This document shows, in pieces, positions 17,307 through 25,740 of a DNA stretch of 64,000 nucleotides. Below the pieces are notes generated by a model. The model saw only the letters and a list, made by a program, of their open reading frames with translations. It was not told the origin of the DNA and made no database searches. The stretch is from a virus. Positions within the stretch are counted from its first letter, which is position 1. Each line of letters starts with the position of its first letter. The stretch covers positions 34,092 through 98,091 of IMG/VR virus record IMGVR_UViG_3300028299_000132; one strand, 5' to 3'. The translations under genes and the position numbers were made by a program.

Positions 17307-18272
17307 ATGGAAAAAAATTATTTAGACGACAGCTTTTTGTTTGAAACAACAGAAGAGTCACAACAACAAGAACTTTCTTTTTTAGATAAAGAAAGAAGAA
17401 ATCAAGATGGTATTTATCGTCCAACGTTAGATCAAGCGAAAGACGCTAAAGAGGGTTACAAATCCACAATCAGATTTATCAGAAACATCTCAAGAGATGG
17501 TAGAATCGGCCCAGCGGCTATTGAAAAACATATTCATTATGTTGATCTTCCAAATCACGCTGATGTTAGAGGTTACTATGAATGTGGTAAAAATTTATCA
17601 CCAAAATGTGATCTTTGCACATTTTACTGGAAGCTCGCGAAATCTAACAACCAAGCGGATGTTGAAAAAGCAGATCTTATTGGCAGAACAACCAAATATT
17701 ACAGTTATGTAATGATTTTAGAAGACGAACAACAACTAGAATTAGTTGGAAAAATTATGATTTTTTCTTATGGATATCAAATCAAAGAAAAAATTGAAGC
17801 GGAAAGAAAAGGTGAAGTAGAAGAAAAATGTAACATTTTTGATTTTGTCACTGGTAAAGATTTCAGACTTATTATTAAAGAAAAGACAAGAAGAAATAAT
17901 AAGGCTGTACCAACTTACGAATTTAGTCAATTTAGATCAGAATCACCTATTAAAATCTACAACGAAAAAACACAGAAATTTGTTGAAGCGAAAGTAGATG
18001 ACGAAGGTAAAATTTCTGATGTTAAATGGCAACAAAAAATCAAGGAAACTATTCTTGGTAGAGACGAAAACGTTAATATTGAAGATCATGAACCACAACC
18101 TTGGGATGATGAAACTCAAAATAAAGTAGAAAAAGTTATTTCTATTTTATCGGGTGAAGATATTGACTTCGCGGAAGAATCTATCCGTGTAGCTGAAAAA
18201 TCACCATCCACATTTGATGAAGATAGTGGTGACGATACAGTTGATGATTTCTTTGATTTTGATGATAATTAA
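17307..18272 (+). CDS. 32: Single-stranded DNA-binding protein, T4 gp32-like
   Basis: 321 residues. The N-terminal segment is followed by the core: KEGYKSTIRFIRN, then a zinc site made of NHADV and YYECGKNLSPKCDLC (His plus three Cys, as in T4 gp32), then OB-fold sequence with TKYYSYVMILED and GKIMIFSYGYQIKEKIE. The last 25 residues are strongly acidic and end DDTVDDFFDFDDN, the interaction tail that contacts polymerase, helicase loader and other replication proteins. Length matches T4 gp32 (301). It uses more C-ending codons than its neighbours, as expected for a highly expressed gene, and it has its own leader and terminator. Confidence 0.93.
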   Translation: MEKNYLDDSFLFETTEESQQQELSFLDKERRNQDGIYRPTLDQAKDAKEGYKSTIRFIRNISRDGRIGPAAIEKHIHYVDLPNHADVRGYYECGKNLSPKCDLCTFYWKLAKSNNQADVEKADLIGRTTKYYSYVMILEDEQQLELVGKIMIFSYGYQIKEKIEAERKGEVEEKCNIFDFVTGKDFRLIIKEKTRRNNKAVPTYEFSQFRSESPIKIYNEKTQKFVEAKVDDEGKISDVKWQQKIKETILGRDENVNIEDHEPQPWDDETQNKVEKVISILSGEDIDFAEESIRVAEKSPSTFDEDSGDDTVDDFFDFDDN

Positions 18273-18328
18273 TTGATATTCAATAGATTATCAAATGTTT
18301 CATAATCTTTGTTAATGATAAACAAAAA

Positions 18329-18361
18329 GAAAAATCCACTAGAAATGGTGGATTTTTCTTT
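18329..18361. terminator. Bidirectional terminator between gp32 and rhomboid genes
   Basis: Stem GAAAAATCCAC / GTGGATTTTTC with an 8-base loop; A run on the left and T run on the right allow function for both converging genes. Confidence 0.85.
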
Positions 18362-18377
18362 TATTAGATTTAAAATA

Positions 18378-19205
18378 TTAACTCTTATTTCTTTTCAGAT
18401 AATCTATTTCTCGTTTTGTTAAGGATTTCATTCCAGAATCATTTATTTTGTCTAGAATATCATCCATTGATAATGGTTTTTCAATTTTAACACCATTTCT
18501 ATGGTGTGTTTGTTTTACAACTTTTTTCTTCCTTTTAATAAACCCAGCAAAGAAATCAACTATTTTATCCATAAATGAATTGATATAAACTCCTTTTCTG
18601 TAGTATAATCCAAAGATTAATCCATATAAAATACCACACAAATGACATATCGCTGATCCATCAAGTGTTAAAATTTGAATTAAAATAAAAAATAGTACAA
18701 TCCATTTTAATTTTATTGGTATAAAGAAATATAAACGAATTTCCATATTTGGTTTAATAATACCGATAGCGGTTAAAAGAGCGAATATAACCGCTGACGC
18801 ACCGACACCATACAATCCCATTGGGAAAATGTTCATAAATATGACAATTAAAATACCAGCGAATATAGAACTAGTTAGATAAAATGATAGTAATTTTCTA
18901 TCATCCTCAATTATGTTACAAAACATCATACTAGTAAAAAAGAAGAATATCATATTCATTATGAAGTGCATAAATCCAGCGTGTAGAAAACTATAGGTTA
19001 TTAAACTCCATGGTGTTATTAACATCATCATTATATCTCTTTTTAGATAGAATAAATCTTTGAATATATTTGTTGATTCAATGACATTACAACTAGATGA
19101 CGCGGTTCCAATAATCGCCATTACAATAGCGGTTATAACAAATCCAATAAGATTAGTTATTAGAATACCATTTAAGTACTTATTATTAAGCATATTGTTA
19201 AACAT
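18378..19205 (-). CDS. Rhomboid-family intramembrane serine protease
   Basis: 275 residues with at least six hydrophobic segments. The rhomboid signature is complete: HAGFMHFIMN (His75, His80, Asn84) in the second helix region, the catalytic serine in YGVGASAV (Ser137), and the catalytic histidine in SAICHLCGILYG (His188). A positively charged C-terminal tail of about 60 residues follows. Rhomboids cleave single transmembrane proteins inside the membrane; phage-encoded ones are unusual. A TATATTTG element lies upstream (near 19271). Likely roles are modification of a host envelope protein or maturation of a phage membrane protein; the sequence does not decide. Confidence 0.9.
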   Translation of the reverse strand: MFNNMLNNKYLNGILITNLIGFVITAIVMAIIGTASSSCNVIESTNIFKDLFYLKRDIMMMLITPWSLITYSFLHAGFMHFIMNMIFFFFTSMMFCNIIEDDRKLLSFYLTSSIFAGILIVIFMNIFPMGLYGVGASAVIFALLTAIGIIKPNMEIRLYFFIPIKLKWIVLFFILIQILTLDGSAICHLCGILYGLIFGLYYRKGVYINSFMDKIVDFFAGFIKRKKKVVKQTHHRNGVKIEKPLSMDDILDKINDSGMKSLTKREIDYLKRNKS

Positions 19206-19330
19206 TTCTTGTTGTTTTTTATGATGATATTAAATAAATCTTTTTATTTATTAATTTCGTTTTCTCAAATATAAGAATAAAAACAAAAACTAAAAAATAA
19301 AAATGGAATTTTTCATTACATTTATTATAT

Positions 19331-19367
19331 GAACTACTACAACACTAAAGATGTTGTAGTTTCTAGA
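19331..19367 (-). repeat. Right-end hairpin / probable omega-RNA 3' end, element 1
   Basis: Minus-strand sequence AAACTACAACATCTTTAGTGTTGTAGTAGTTCAT starts ten bases after the tnpB stop. Equivalent hairpins occur at 35186, 51097, 53003 and 63817. In TnpB systems the RNA from this end is the guide RNA scaffold; the bases after GTTCAT (here ATAATAAATG) would be the guide. Confidence 0.7.
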
Positions 19368-19369
19368 AC

Positions 19370-20572
19370 TTAAACAAGTTCCTTCTCTTTCAACGCTTCA
19401 ACGCCTGTGCCATCAAATGATGGTCTTATTTTGGCTCTGCGTTTGTAATCGGATGTTCCACCCGATATATTTTTTCTACATCCTTCATTGAGAATGTTGA
19501 TTGCTGCATTTATATCTCTATCAAGAATTTCGCCACACTCTTTACAAGTCCAAGTTCTATCTTTTAATGTTAAAGAACTATTGATATAACCACATTTAGA
19601 ACAGGTTTTACTTGAAGGAAAAAACCTATCTATATGTACGATTTCTTTATCATTCCATTCTGCTTTGTATGTTAAAATATCAATGAATTTACCCCAACTA
19701 ACATCACCAATGGATTTTGCTAATTTATGGTTTTTCATCATTCCTTTTACATTCAAATCTTCAAGATAGATTTTATCAAATTGATTTACAAGGTTTAATG
19801 TAGTTTTATGAATTAAATCCATTCTTGAATTGGTTATTTTTTCGTGGATTTTTGATACTTTAACTCTTTTCTTTTCATAATGGTTACTACCTTTTATTTT
19901 TCTTGATAGATGTTTTTGATTTTTGGATAAAAGTCTTTCATAGTGTTTAAGAAATCTATGGTTCTTGATTTTCGTTCCATTAGATAACACTAAAAAATCT
20001 TTTATTCCTAAATCTATTCCTACTGAATTTCCAGTTTTAACTGATGGAGTATATTCCTTTTCAGTTAGAATTGAAACAAAATACTTTCCAGTAGGGGTTT
20101 TACTTAATGTTGCTTTTTTTATTTTTCCTTTAATCTCTCGTTCCATTATCATTTTTATTCCATCATTAAATTTAGGAAAGTATATTTTATTTTCCTCATT
20201 TTTAACATGTTGTGGTACGGTAAATGAATTTCTTGATTTTTTTGACTTAAAACGAGGAAATTGAGTTCTTTTATTAAAGAAATTTTGATATGACATTTCC
20301 AAACATTTTAATGAATACTGGAGTGTTTGTGAATTAATTTCTTTCAACCATTCAGTTTTTTCATTCTTTTTTAATTTAGTTAAATAACCTGATTGTTTAT
20401 TATAAGTAATTGATTTTTTGTTATTTAAGTATTCTTCTTTTCTTTGGTTAAGGAAGTAATTATACACATATCTAACTGAACCAAAATGTTTATTTAAAAG
20501 AACTTCTTGTTCTTTTGTTGGGTTCAATCTAAATTTGTATGTATATTTAATTTCTTTCATATAATTATTCAA
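19370..20572 (-). CDS. tnpB: TnpB RNA-guided nuclease, complete
   Basis: 400 residues, normal for TnpB. N-terminal helix-turn-helix (NKHFGSVRYVYNYFL), the RuvC Asp in SVGIDLGIKDF, the Glu in KIYLEDLNVKGM, a C4 zinc finger (CSKCGY...CKECG) and the last Asp in LDRDINAAINIL are all present, so it should be an active omega-RNA-guided DNA endonuclease. It ends GTGVEALKEKELV. Codon use differs from the phage genes: it lacks their C-before-GCN habit (ATTAATGCAGCA here), which fits recent arrival. Confidence 0.92.
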   Translation of the reverse strand: MNNYMKEIKYTYKFRLNPTKEQEVLLNKHFGSVRYVYNYFLNQRKEEYLNNKKSITYNKQSGYLTKLKKNEKTEWLKEINSQTLQYSLKCLEMSYQNFFNKRTQFPRFKSKKSRNSFTVPQHVKNEENKIYFPKFNDGIKMIMEREIKGKIKKATLSKTPTGKYFVSILTEKEYTPSVKTGNSVGIDLGIKDFLVLSNGTKIKNHRFLKHYERLLSKNQKHLSRKIKGSNHYEKKRVKVSKIHEKITNSRMDLIHKTTLNLVNQFDKIYLEDLNVKGMMKNHKLAKSIGDVSWGKFIDILTYKAEWNDKEIVHIDRFFPSSKTCSKCGYINSSLTLKDRTWTCKECGEILDRDINAAINILNEGCRKNISGGTSDYKRRAKIRPSFDGTGVEALKEKELV

Positions 20573-20671
20573 AACTAATTTCTTTTGTATAACTATATAT
20601 AATTAAAAAATAATGAATTTTTTCCATCGTGGTTTTATTGGTGTGGTCTTTATAAAAAAAATTAAATAAAA

Positions 20672-20881
20672 ATGATAACACTTTCATCGGGATATAGACC
20701 ATTATTTAGAGACTAGATAAATACTTTTTGTTCTAATAATGATATCATAATTACATATAAAAGTAATCTTGGTAATGGTAGATATGATGATTTTTATAAT
20801 TTTTATGGTGATGTACATAATATTGACAAATTGGAAAAATATGTTAATCAACTTGAAGAGAAAAGAAAAAAACAAAAATGA
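20672..20881 (+). CDS. Small protein with in-frame TAG (amber) at codon 15
   Basis: Reads MITLSSGYRPLFRD, then TAG (20714-20716), then INTFCSNNDIIITYKSNLGN and on to NQLEEKRKKQK with TGA. The TGA of the extended frame overlaps the ATG of the next gene (ATGA at 20878-20881), the coupling typical of this genome, and an A-rich start region precedes the ATG. This argues that the 69-residue read-through product is the real gene and TAG is decoded; Gln would fit the local sequence. It could instead be a gene broken after insertion of the nearby element 1. Confidence 0.6.
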
Positions 20882-21168
20882 ATTTAACACCCTTTGACAC
20901 CGAAAACGAAACAGTATCTTTTAGTGATTATAATGTAAAAAAACTGAAAGATAAACTAACAAAAGAATTATCAAGTTATCCATTTGAAACAGAAAAATCT
21001 ATAAAATCAATAATATCAGATATATGTTATGATTTTGTTGAAAGTAGGAGAATATACGATTACAGAATTTGTACAAATAGTGGTGATGGAATATTAACGA
21101 CTGATGTTTATGTAAGAGAGAAAAAAACTTCTGAGGTATTAGATATAAAAATAAATATAAAAGAATGA
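20878..21168 (+). CDS. Hypothetical protein (96 aa)
   Basis: Helical N-terminal half (LKDKLTKELSSYPFETEKSIKSIIS) and a beta-type C-terminal half (YRICTNSGDGILTTDVYVREKKTSEVLDIKINI) that resembles closing strands of tail proteins, though too short to assign. Coupled by ATGA overlaps to the amber-containing gene before it and to the gene after it. Confidence 0.65.
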   Translation: MNLTPFDTENETVSFSDYNVKKLKDKLTKELSSYPFETEKSIKSIISDICYDFVESRRIYDYRICTNSGDGILTTDVYVREKKTSEVLDIKINIKE

Positions 21169-21440
21169 AACACATAACAAGAGAAGAAGCTAAAAATAAT
21201 GTAAAAACAGTTTTGGGTATAAAAGATAAAAGTAGAACCGAAACATATGATAGAATAATGGATGAAATATATGAGTTGATAGAAAAATCATCACTGAGAG
21301 GTTTAGATTTTTGTAGATATTATTTTGATAATGATGAGGAGAAGGAGATTATTGATGATATTATTTTGACTCTAAAAGATGATGGGTTTGGTTATGGAAT
21401 TGATTATAATCTGAAAAAATTAGATGTACGCTGGAAATAA
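21165..21440 (+). CDS. Hypothetical protein (91 aa)
   Basis: Charged helical protein (TREEAKNNVKTVLGIKDKS, DEIYELIEKSSLRGLDFCRYYFD). Not recognised. It shares start-stop overlaps with both neighbours (4 bases before, 1 base after). Confidence 0.65.
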   Translation: MKHITREEAKNNVKTVLGIKDKSRTETYDRIMDEIYELIEKSSLRGLDFCRYYFDNDEEKEIIDDIILTLKDDGFGYGIDYNLKKLDVRWK

Positions 21441-21823
21441 TGGATTTTAAAGATATAGTAAATAGTATTTTTATAAATAGGAGTAGATATTCTAAGATTT
21501 CTGATGAAGATAAAGAAAAGAATTTTTTTATTATAAACAGAAAATTTTCAAGAAATTATCCAAAAGTAGCACAATTTTTTAACAATAAATCAATCAATAA
21601 GTGTGACGCGGTGGATCGTTGGTTTATGTTATTTGAAAATGAAAGAAGAATACCTCAATGGTATTGGGGAAATAGAAATAAAAAACAAAAGTCTAATAAT
21701 TTATCAAACAATCAGATATTATTAATGATGGAAAAATTGGAATTACCAGAAAATGATGTTCTATTCTTGAATAAGTACTATAAAGAAGATTTAGATAAAG
21801 AGATAAAAAGATACAAAAATTAA
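21440..21823 (+). CDS. Hypothetical protein (127 aa), phage-type
   Basis: Starts MDFKDIVNSIFINRSRYSKISDEDKEKNFFIINRKFSRNYPKVAQFFN and has RIPQWYWGNRNK near residue 75. The combination of SDEDKE-FFIINR and the W-YWG element is one I associate with small conserved proteins of T4-like and jumbo phages of unassigned function. Last gene of the rightward set; overlaps the converging gene by 4 bases. Confidence 0.7.
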   Translation: MDFKDIVNSIFINRSRYSKISDEDKEKNFFIINRKFSRNYPKVAQFFNNKSINKCDAVDRWFMLFENERRIPQWYWGNRNKKQKSNNLSNNQILLMMEKLELPENDVLFLNKYYKEDLDKEIKRYKN

Positions 21824-22161
21824 TTTATATTTCTTCTAAGTTTTTTAATTTTTTCTGTTGCCCCTAGATTGATTAAATCAATCATTTTTTCTTCTTTTTC
21901 TTTTTTGATATTCATCTCTTCTTCCCATTCTTCATCATCCAATCTAGGTCTTAATAATTTATAATATTTTTCTTTTGGAATTGGTTTAACTTTATTTGAA
22001 CCACAATATTTACAATGGTGTGTTTCTTCATTAAACAGATTATATAACGCGTTACAATCTGGACAATGATAATAGGTTGTTAACACATCTGATGTTGTCA
22101 TTGGTAGATATTCAGTTCCTTTTGGTTGTTCCGCGTATTCGTTAAATCTTTTTAATTTCAT
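21820..22161 (-). CDS. Head-tagged zinc-ribbon protein
   Basis: 113 residues: MKLKRFNEYAEQPKG (head tag of the KRFNE type), then a zinc ribbon YYHCPDCNALYNLFNEETHHCKYCG with two CxxC knuckles, then a charged helical tail rich in Glu and Lys. A small nucleic-acid or protein-binding factor that may be delivered with the DNA. Confidence 0.75.
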   Translation of the reverse strand: MKLKRFNEYAEQPKGTEYLPMTTSDVLTTYYHCPDCNALYNLFNEETHHCKYCGSNKVKPIPKEKYYKLLRPRLDDEEWEEEMNIKKEKEEKMIDLINLGATEKIKKLRRNIN

Positions 22162-22175
22162 ATTTCTTTATTTTT

Positions 22176-23174
22176 TTAATACACATCATCCAACGCCGCC
22201 CAAACTTTGGTTAATTTCTTTTTCAATACTTTTCCAGCGTGTCTTATGTAGTTTTGATATTTTATCATTTCAAATTCTAATTCTTTATCCGATAATAATT
22301 CAAATTCCTTTTGTTTATTTTTATTAACCATTTTTTTAATAAATCCGAATTTTCTTAGTAGTGGTTCATTTTCTGTTATTTCTTTATTGGTTCTTTGTTT
22401 TGTTATAAATTTTAGATATTTAAATAAATAACTAAGAAATTCTTTATCTTCCTGTGTCATATCTAGAAATAATTTATGCATATCAAAATCTTCCATCATG
22501 ATTGCAATATTATAAATATTCCTAGTTCTAAGAGTTTTAACAAAATAATCTCTTTTCCATTTATCTATTAATCTTTTTTGTTCGTCTGTAAATTCACCTT
22601 TTATATTATTCTTTTTTCTGAAGTCATTTATATATTTTTCCATTAATCCTTTTATCTGACCATAAAACTGAACAACATTTGAATTTACCTCAGTATCAGA
22701 CGCTCTATAAAGAAGATATTGAAACATTTGTATATTTCCTTTTTTGAATTCGGTATCGCTATTTAATAGTCTTTCTGATGATCCAGTTATAACATTTCCT
22801 TTCATATCCATTCTTTTACCCAATTTTGTAAACTGTAACGCGTGATTAAGTTCGTGATATATTACACTTTTTTTAAGAGTTCCTAACAATAAATATATTT
22901 CAGAGTTTCCAGATTTGAATTTTTTACTTTTACCCGTATGAAGAGCCGCAAGATTTACTCTACCTTCATCCGCTAATTTTTCATCAACATCTACTGGATC
23001 ATAAACAATAGTTATTTTATTTATATTTAAGTTTCCTGGTATTACATCTCTATGAAATTCATATGTACCTTTACCTTTACCTTGTTTATGTATCATATCT
23101 GATATAAAATCTGATATATCAACAACATCCTGATTTACACCAACTCTTTCATTTAGATAATATAAATATTTCAT
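22176..23174 (-). CDS. Head-tagged HELNH metalloprotease-like protein
   Basis: 332 residues from MKYLYYLNERVGV. The frame stays open 63 bases further upstream, but the start at 23174 gives a head tag (YLNE) and sits right behind a TATATA box spaced as in other tagged genes. His107-Glu-Leu-Asn-His111 in VIYHELNHALQ is the HExxH zinc-protease motif; a third ligand cannot be fixed, though Glu residues follow in TEVNSN. The motif and tag also occur together in 31636-32484. Likely a zinc peptidase carried in the virion. Confidence 0.65.
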   Translation of the reverse strand: MKYLYYLNERVGVNQDVVDISDFISDMIHKQGKGKGTYEFHRDVIPGNLNINKITIVYDPVDVDEKLADEGRVNLAALHTGKSKKFKSGNSEIYLLLGTLKKSVIYHELNHALQFTKLGKRMDMKGNVITGSSERLLNSDTEFKKGNIQMFQYLLYRASDTEVNSNVVQFYGQIKGLMEKYINDFRKKNNIKGEFTDEQKRLIDKWKRDYFVKTLRTRNIYNIAIMMEDFDMHKLFLDMTQEDKEFLSYLFKYLKFITKQRTNKEITENEPLLRKFGFIKKMVNKNKQKEFELLSDKELEFEMIKYQNYIRHAGKVLKKKLTKVWAALDDVY

Positions 23175-23292
23175 AACTCTATATATAAAAAAATCATATA
23201 TGATTTTTTTTATTCTAGTTGGAATAAAATCCCCCATTTTTTTAAAACATTATGAATAAATATTCATATAAAAAATAAAAAAATTATACAAA

Positions 23293-23529
23293 ATGGAAAT
23301 ATTAAGACCTCTAGATGTAGAAAAAGTAATACCCGAGAATATTGAAAAGAAAAAGAAATCGGATGAAAAATCAAAAATTGAAACTATTAAACTTATAGAA
23401 ATTAGATTATCCGAATCTATAAAAAAGAAAATTAAGATACCACTATCTAATATAAATAGGAATGTTGTTAGAAATATTGTTAAAGTGTATAGAAAAAATG
23501 GATGGTCTGTAAAATATAGTGATGAATGA
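23293..23529 (+). CDS. Hypothetical small basic protein (78 aa)
   Basis: Begins MEILRPLDVEKVIPENIEKKKKS and ends with NRNVVRNIVKVYRKNGWSVKYSDE. The C-terminal part (SNINRNVVRNIVKVYRKNGW) resembles the small domain in which phage proteins predict a position-sensing fold, but no function can be given. First of a run of small rightward genes that leads into the methyltransferase gene. Confidence 0.6.
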   Translation: MEILRPLDVEKVIPENIEKKKKSDEKSKIETIKLIEIRLSESIKKKIKIPLSNINRNVVRNIVKVYRKNGWSVKYSDE

Positions 23530-23593
23530 TCATTTAGATGGATGCTTACATTTAGAACAAAAAGAGGAATATTTAATATTTTTTAAAAAATAA
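23522..23593 (+). CDS. Possible micro-protein (23 aa)
   Basis: ATG overlaps the previous stop. Reads MNDHLDGCLHLEQKEEYLIFFKK. Only spacing and overlap support it; it may be chance. Confidence 0.25.
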   Translation: MNDHLDGCLHLEQKEEYLIFFKK

Positions 23594-23602
23594 AAAAATA
23601 AA

Positions 23603-23725
23603 ATGGGACAATCAATAAAAAAAAGACAATCAAAAAGATATAGTAAAAATCGTTCTAATAAAGTAAAAAATAGAAAATTAATTGAAAATAATATAGAAGT
23701 ATTAAAAAAATTAGAAATAAAATGA
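23603..23725 (+). CDS. Small very basic protein (40 aa)
   Basis: MGQSIKKRQSKRYSKNRSN, then KVKNRKLIENNIEVLKKLEIK. About 40 percent Lys/Arg, with a C-terminal helix; an A-rich stretch precedes the start and its TGA overlaps the ATG of the next gene. Could bind DNA or RNA. Confidence 0.55.
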   Translation: MGQSIKKRQSKRYSKNRSNKVKNRKLIENNIEVLKKLEIK

Positions 23726-24696
23726 TTAAATGTGAATTGAGTTTTGATATTACGGATGAAATTGAAATAAATATAAAATGTTTTGATGAATCTGATGTGG
23801 AAAAATTATTTATATTGGAAATATTTGATCTAGATACTAATCTTCGCGTCTTTAATAAGGAGTATTCTATTAAAAAATTTATACATATATGGTGTACATT
23901 AGGCCATGGGATTAAACATTATTATCCATCCTTTCGTGAATTTATTAATGGATACAGAATAAAATTAACCAATTTAGCAACAAATGAAATAGAATTTGAT
24001 GATGTATTATTAACAAAACAATATAGTAGGACGAAGTTTATAGATAAGAACAATTTATTATCCAATAAAGAAGTACAAATGATATATCAAAATTTTATAA
24101 ATTTTTTTAAATTATTAAAAAATAACTGTTTAAATATTAAAGATGATGATATTATTGTTGATCTTGGTAGTTCTATTGGATTATTTACAGCGTACGCATT
24201 GGAACAGAGTCCAAATATAAAATCAATAAATGTTGAAATGAATTCAATATTTCATAATATTTGTTCTGATACATTCAAGGATAATAAAAATATAATTCCA
24301 ATTAATAAAGCGATTTATAAGAATTCAAATGAAACTATTGATATGTATTCGGATGTAGAGAATTTTTCTAGTTTCTCATCTAATATAGTTAATAATAGCA
24401 CATTTGTAAAAAAGATACCAACTATATCTCTAGAAGATATAATAAATAAATACAATTTGGATAGAATATCTTTATTAAAAGTTGATATAGAGGGATATGA
24501 ATATGAATTATTTGAAAATTTAGATGATAACATTTTATCAAAAATAGATAAGATACATCTAGAGTTTCATAAAACAAAAGATAATAATGATAGATTAATT
24601 TTAATAAATAGATTATTAAAATATGGATTTAAGATAAATAATTCTATTGAATCGGATACACTAGATGATAATAATATGTGGAATTTTAATAGGTAA
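23722..24696 (+). CDS. FkbM-family methyltransferase
   Basis: 324 residues. The first 130 residues are a separate beta-rich domain. The Rossmann methyltransferase core starts with IIVDLGSSIGLFTAYAL (SAM-binding motif I, about 147), followed by INVEMNS, and NKAIYKNSNETIDMY, and ends with the diagnostic FkbM block SLLKVDIEGYEYELFENL. Family members O-methylate sugars and other hydroxyl groups. It lies 42 bases before a GDP-fucose synthase gene, which suggests joint work on a fucose-containing glycan. Confidence 0.85.
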   Translation: MIKCELSFDITDEIEINIKCFDESDVEKLFILEIFDLDTNLRVFNKEYSIKKFIHIWCTLGHGIKHYYPSFREFINGYRIKLTNLATNEIEFDDVLLTKQYSRTKFIDKNNLLSNKEVQMIYQNFINFFKLLKNNCLNIKDDDIIVDLGSSIGLFTAYALEQSPNIKSINVEMNSIFHNICSDTFKDNKNIIPINKAIYKNSNETIDMYSDVENFSSFSSNIVNNSTFVKKIPTISLEDIINKYNLDRISLLKVDIEGYEYELFENLDDNILSKIDKIHLEFHKTKDNNDRLILINRLLKYGFKINNSIESDTLDDNNMWNFNR

Positions 24697-24738
24697 TATG
24701 TTCACATTATTTTTTGTAAATAAAAAAAATTAAAAAAA

Positions 24739-25683
24739 ATGAATAAAAATAGCATAATATATGTCGCTGGACATAAGGGAATGGTTGGTAATGAAATATA
24801 TCAAACACTTGTTAATCAAGGATATACAAATATTGTAACAAAATCATTTGAAGAATTGGATTTACGAAAACAAGATTATGTTGAACATTTTTTTATAAAG
24901 GAAAGACTAGAATATGTATTTATCGCGGCGGCGAAAGTTGGTGGTATAATCGCTAATTCAACATATCCCGCAGAATTTTTGTATGATAATATAATGATTC
25001 AGACAAATATAATACATTGTGCGTATAAATATGGGGTTAAAAAGTTGGTTTTCCTTGGATCTAGTTGCATTTACCCAAAGATGTGTCCACAACCAATTAA
25101 AGAAGAATATCTGTTATCAGGATATTTAGAACCAACCAACGACGCGTACGCGATAGCGAAAATTTCTGGTATAATGATGTGTAATAAATATAATAAACAA
25201 TATGGAACAAAATTTATCTCATTAATGCCTACTAATCTATATGGTAGTATTAATGATAATTATGATTTGGAAAAATCTCATGTTCTTCCAGCGATGATTC
25301 GTAAATTTCACGAAGCTAAAAAACAAGATAAACCATTTATGGAATTGTGGGGAACAGGAAGTCCAATGAGAGAGTTTCTTCATGTTCGTGATATGGCGGA
25401 ATCCGCGGTATATTGTATGTTGAATTATGAAGATTACTCTGAACATGTTAATATCGGAACAGGTGTTGATGTAACAATAAAACAAGTCGCTGGAATAGTT
25501 AAAGATATAGTTGGATATGAAGGTGAAATAAGATGGGACACAACAAAACCAGATGGTACACCTAGAAAACTATTAGATGTTTCAAAAATAAATAATATGG
25601 GATGGAAACATACAATAGATATAGAAGATGGTATTAAAATGACTTATAAGGAATTGTTGGAAAAACATAAATTATTTAATTAA
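24739..25683 (+). CDS. fcl: GDP-L-fucose synthase
   Basis: 314 residues, the normal length. NADP-binding YVAGHKGMVGNEI near the N-terminus, the VGGI-NST block, the active-site SSCIYPK (Ser and Cys), YAIAKISG (Tyr-x3-Lys) and the His in LEKSHVLPAMIRK are all there, so the epimerase-reductase that makes GDP-L-fucose from GDP-4-keto-6-deoxymannose appears intact. The partner GDP-mannose dehydratase is not in the window and would come from host or elsewhere in the phage. Alanine is mostly GCG, with C-ending codons before it, like the surrounding phage genes. Confidence 0.95.
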   Translation: MNKNSIIYVAGHKGMVGNEIYQTLVNQGYTNIVTKSFEELDLRKQDYVEHFFIKERLEYVFIAAAKVGGIIANSTYPAEFLYDNIMIQTNIIHCAYKYGVKKLVFLGSSCIYPKMCPQPIKEEYLLSGYLEPTNDAYAIAKISGIMMCNKYNKQYGTKFISLMPTNLYGSINDNYDLEKSHVLPAMIRKFHEAKKQDKPFMELWGTGSPMREFLHVRDMAESAVYCMLNYEDYSEHVNIGTGVDVTIKQVAGIVKDIVGYEGEIRWDTTKPDGTPRKLLDVSKINNMGWKHTIDIEDGIKMTYKELLEKHKLFN

Positions 25684-25740
25684 TAATATTCTATTTTTTC
25701 TTTTTTATCAAGAAGATAAAATTTGTTATTTACTTTGAGT

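Larger units (their letters stand above)
19329..20651 (-). mobile_element. IS200/IS605-type element with tnpB only (element 1)
   Basis: The right end is the hairpin ACTACAACA-ctaaaga-TGTTGTAGT ending in ATGAAC (19329 on), read on the minus strand as ...GTAGTTCAT. The left end, on the same strand, follows TTTAT (20652-20656) and contains AAAACCACGATGG, which matches the left end of element 2. There is no tnpA, so movement would need a TnpA in trans. Ends were placed by analogy with element 2, where they are fixed by gene restoration. Confidence 0.75.
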
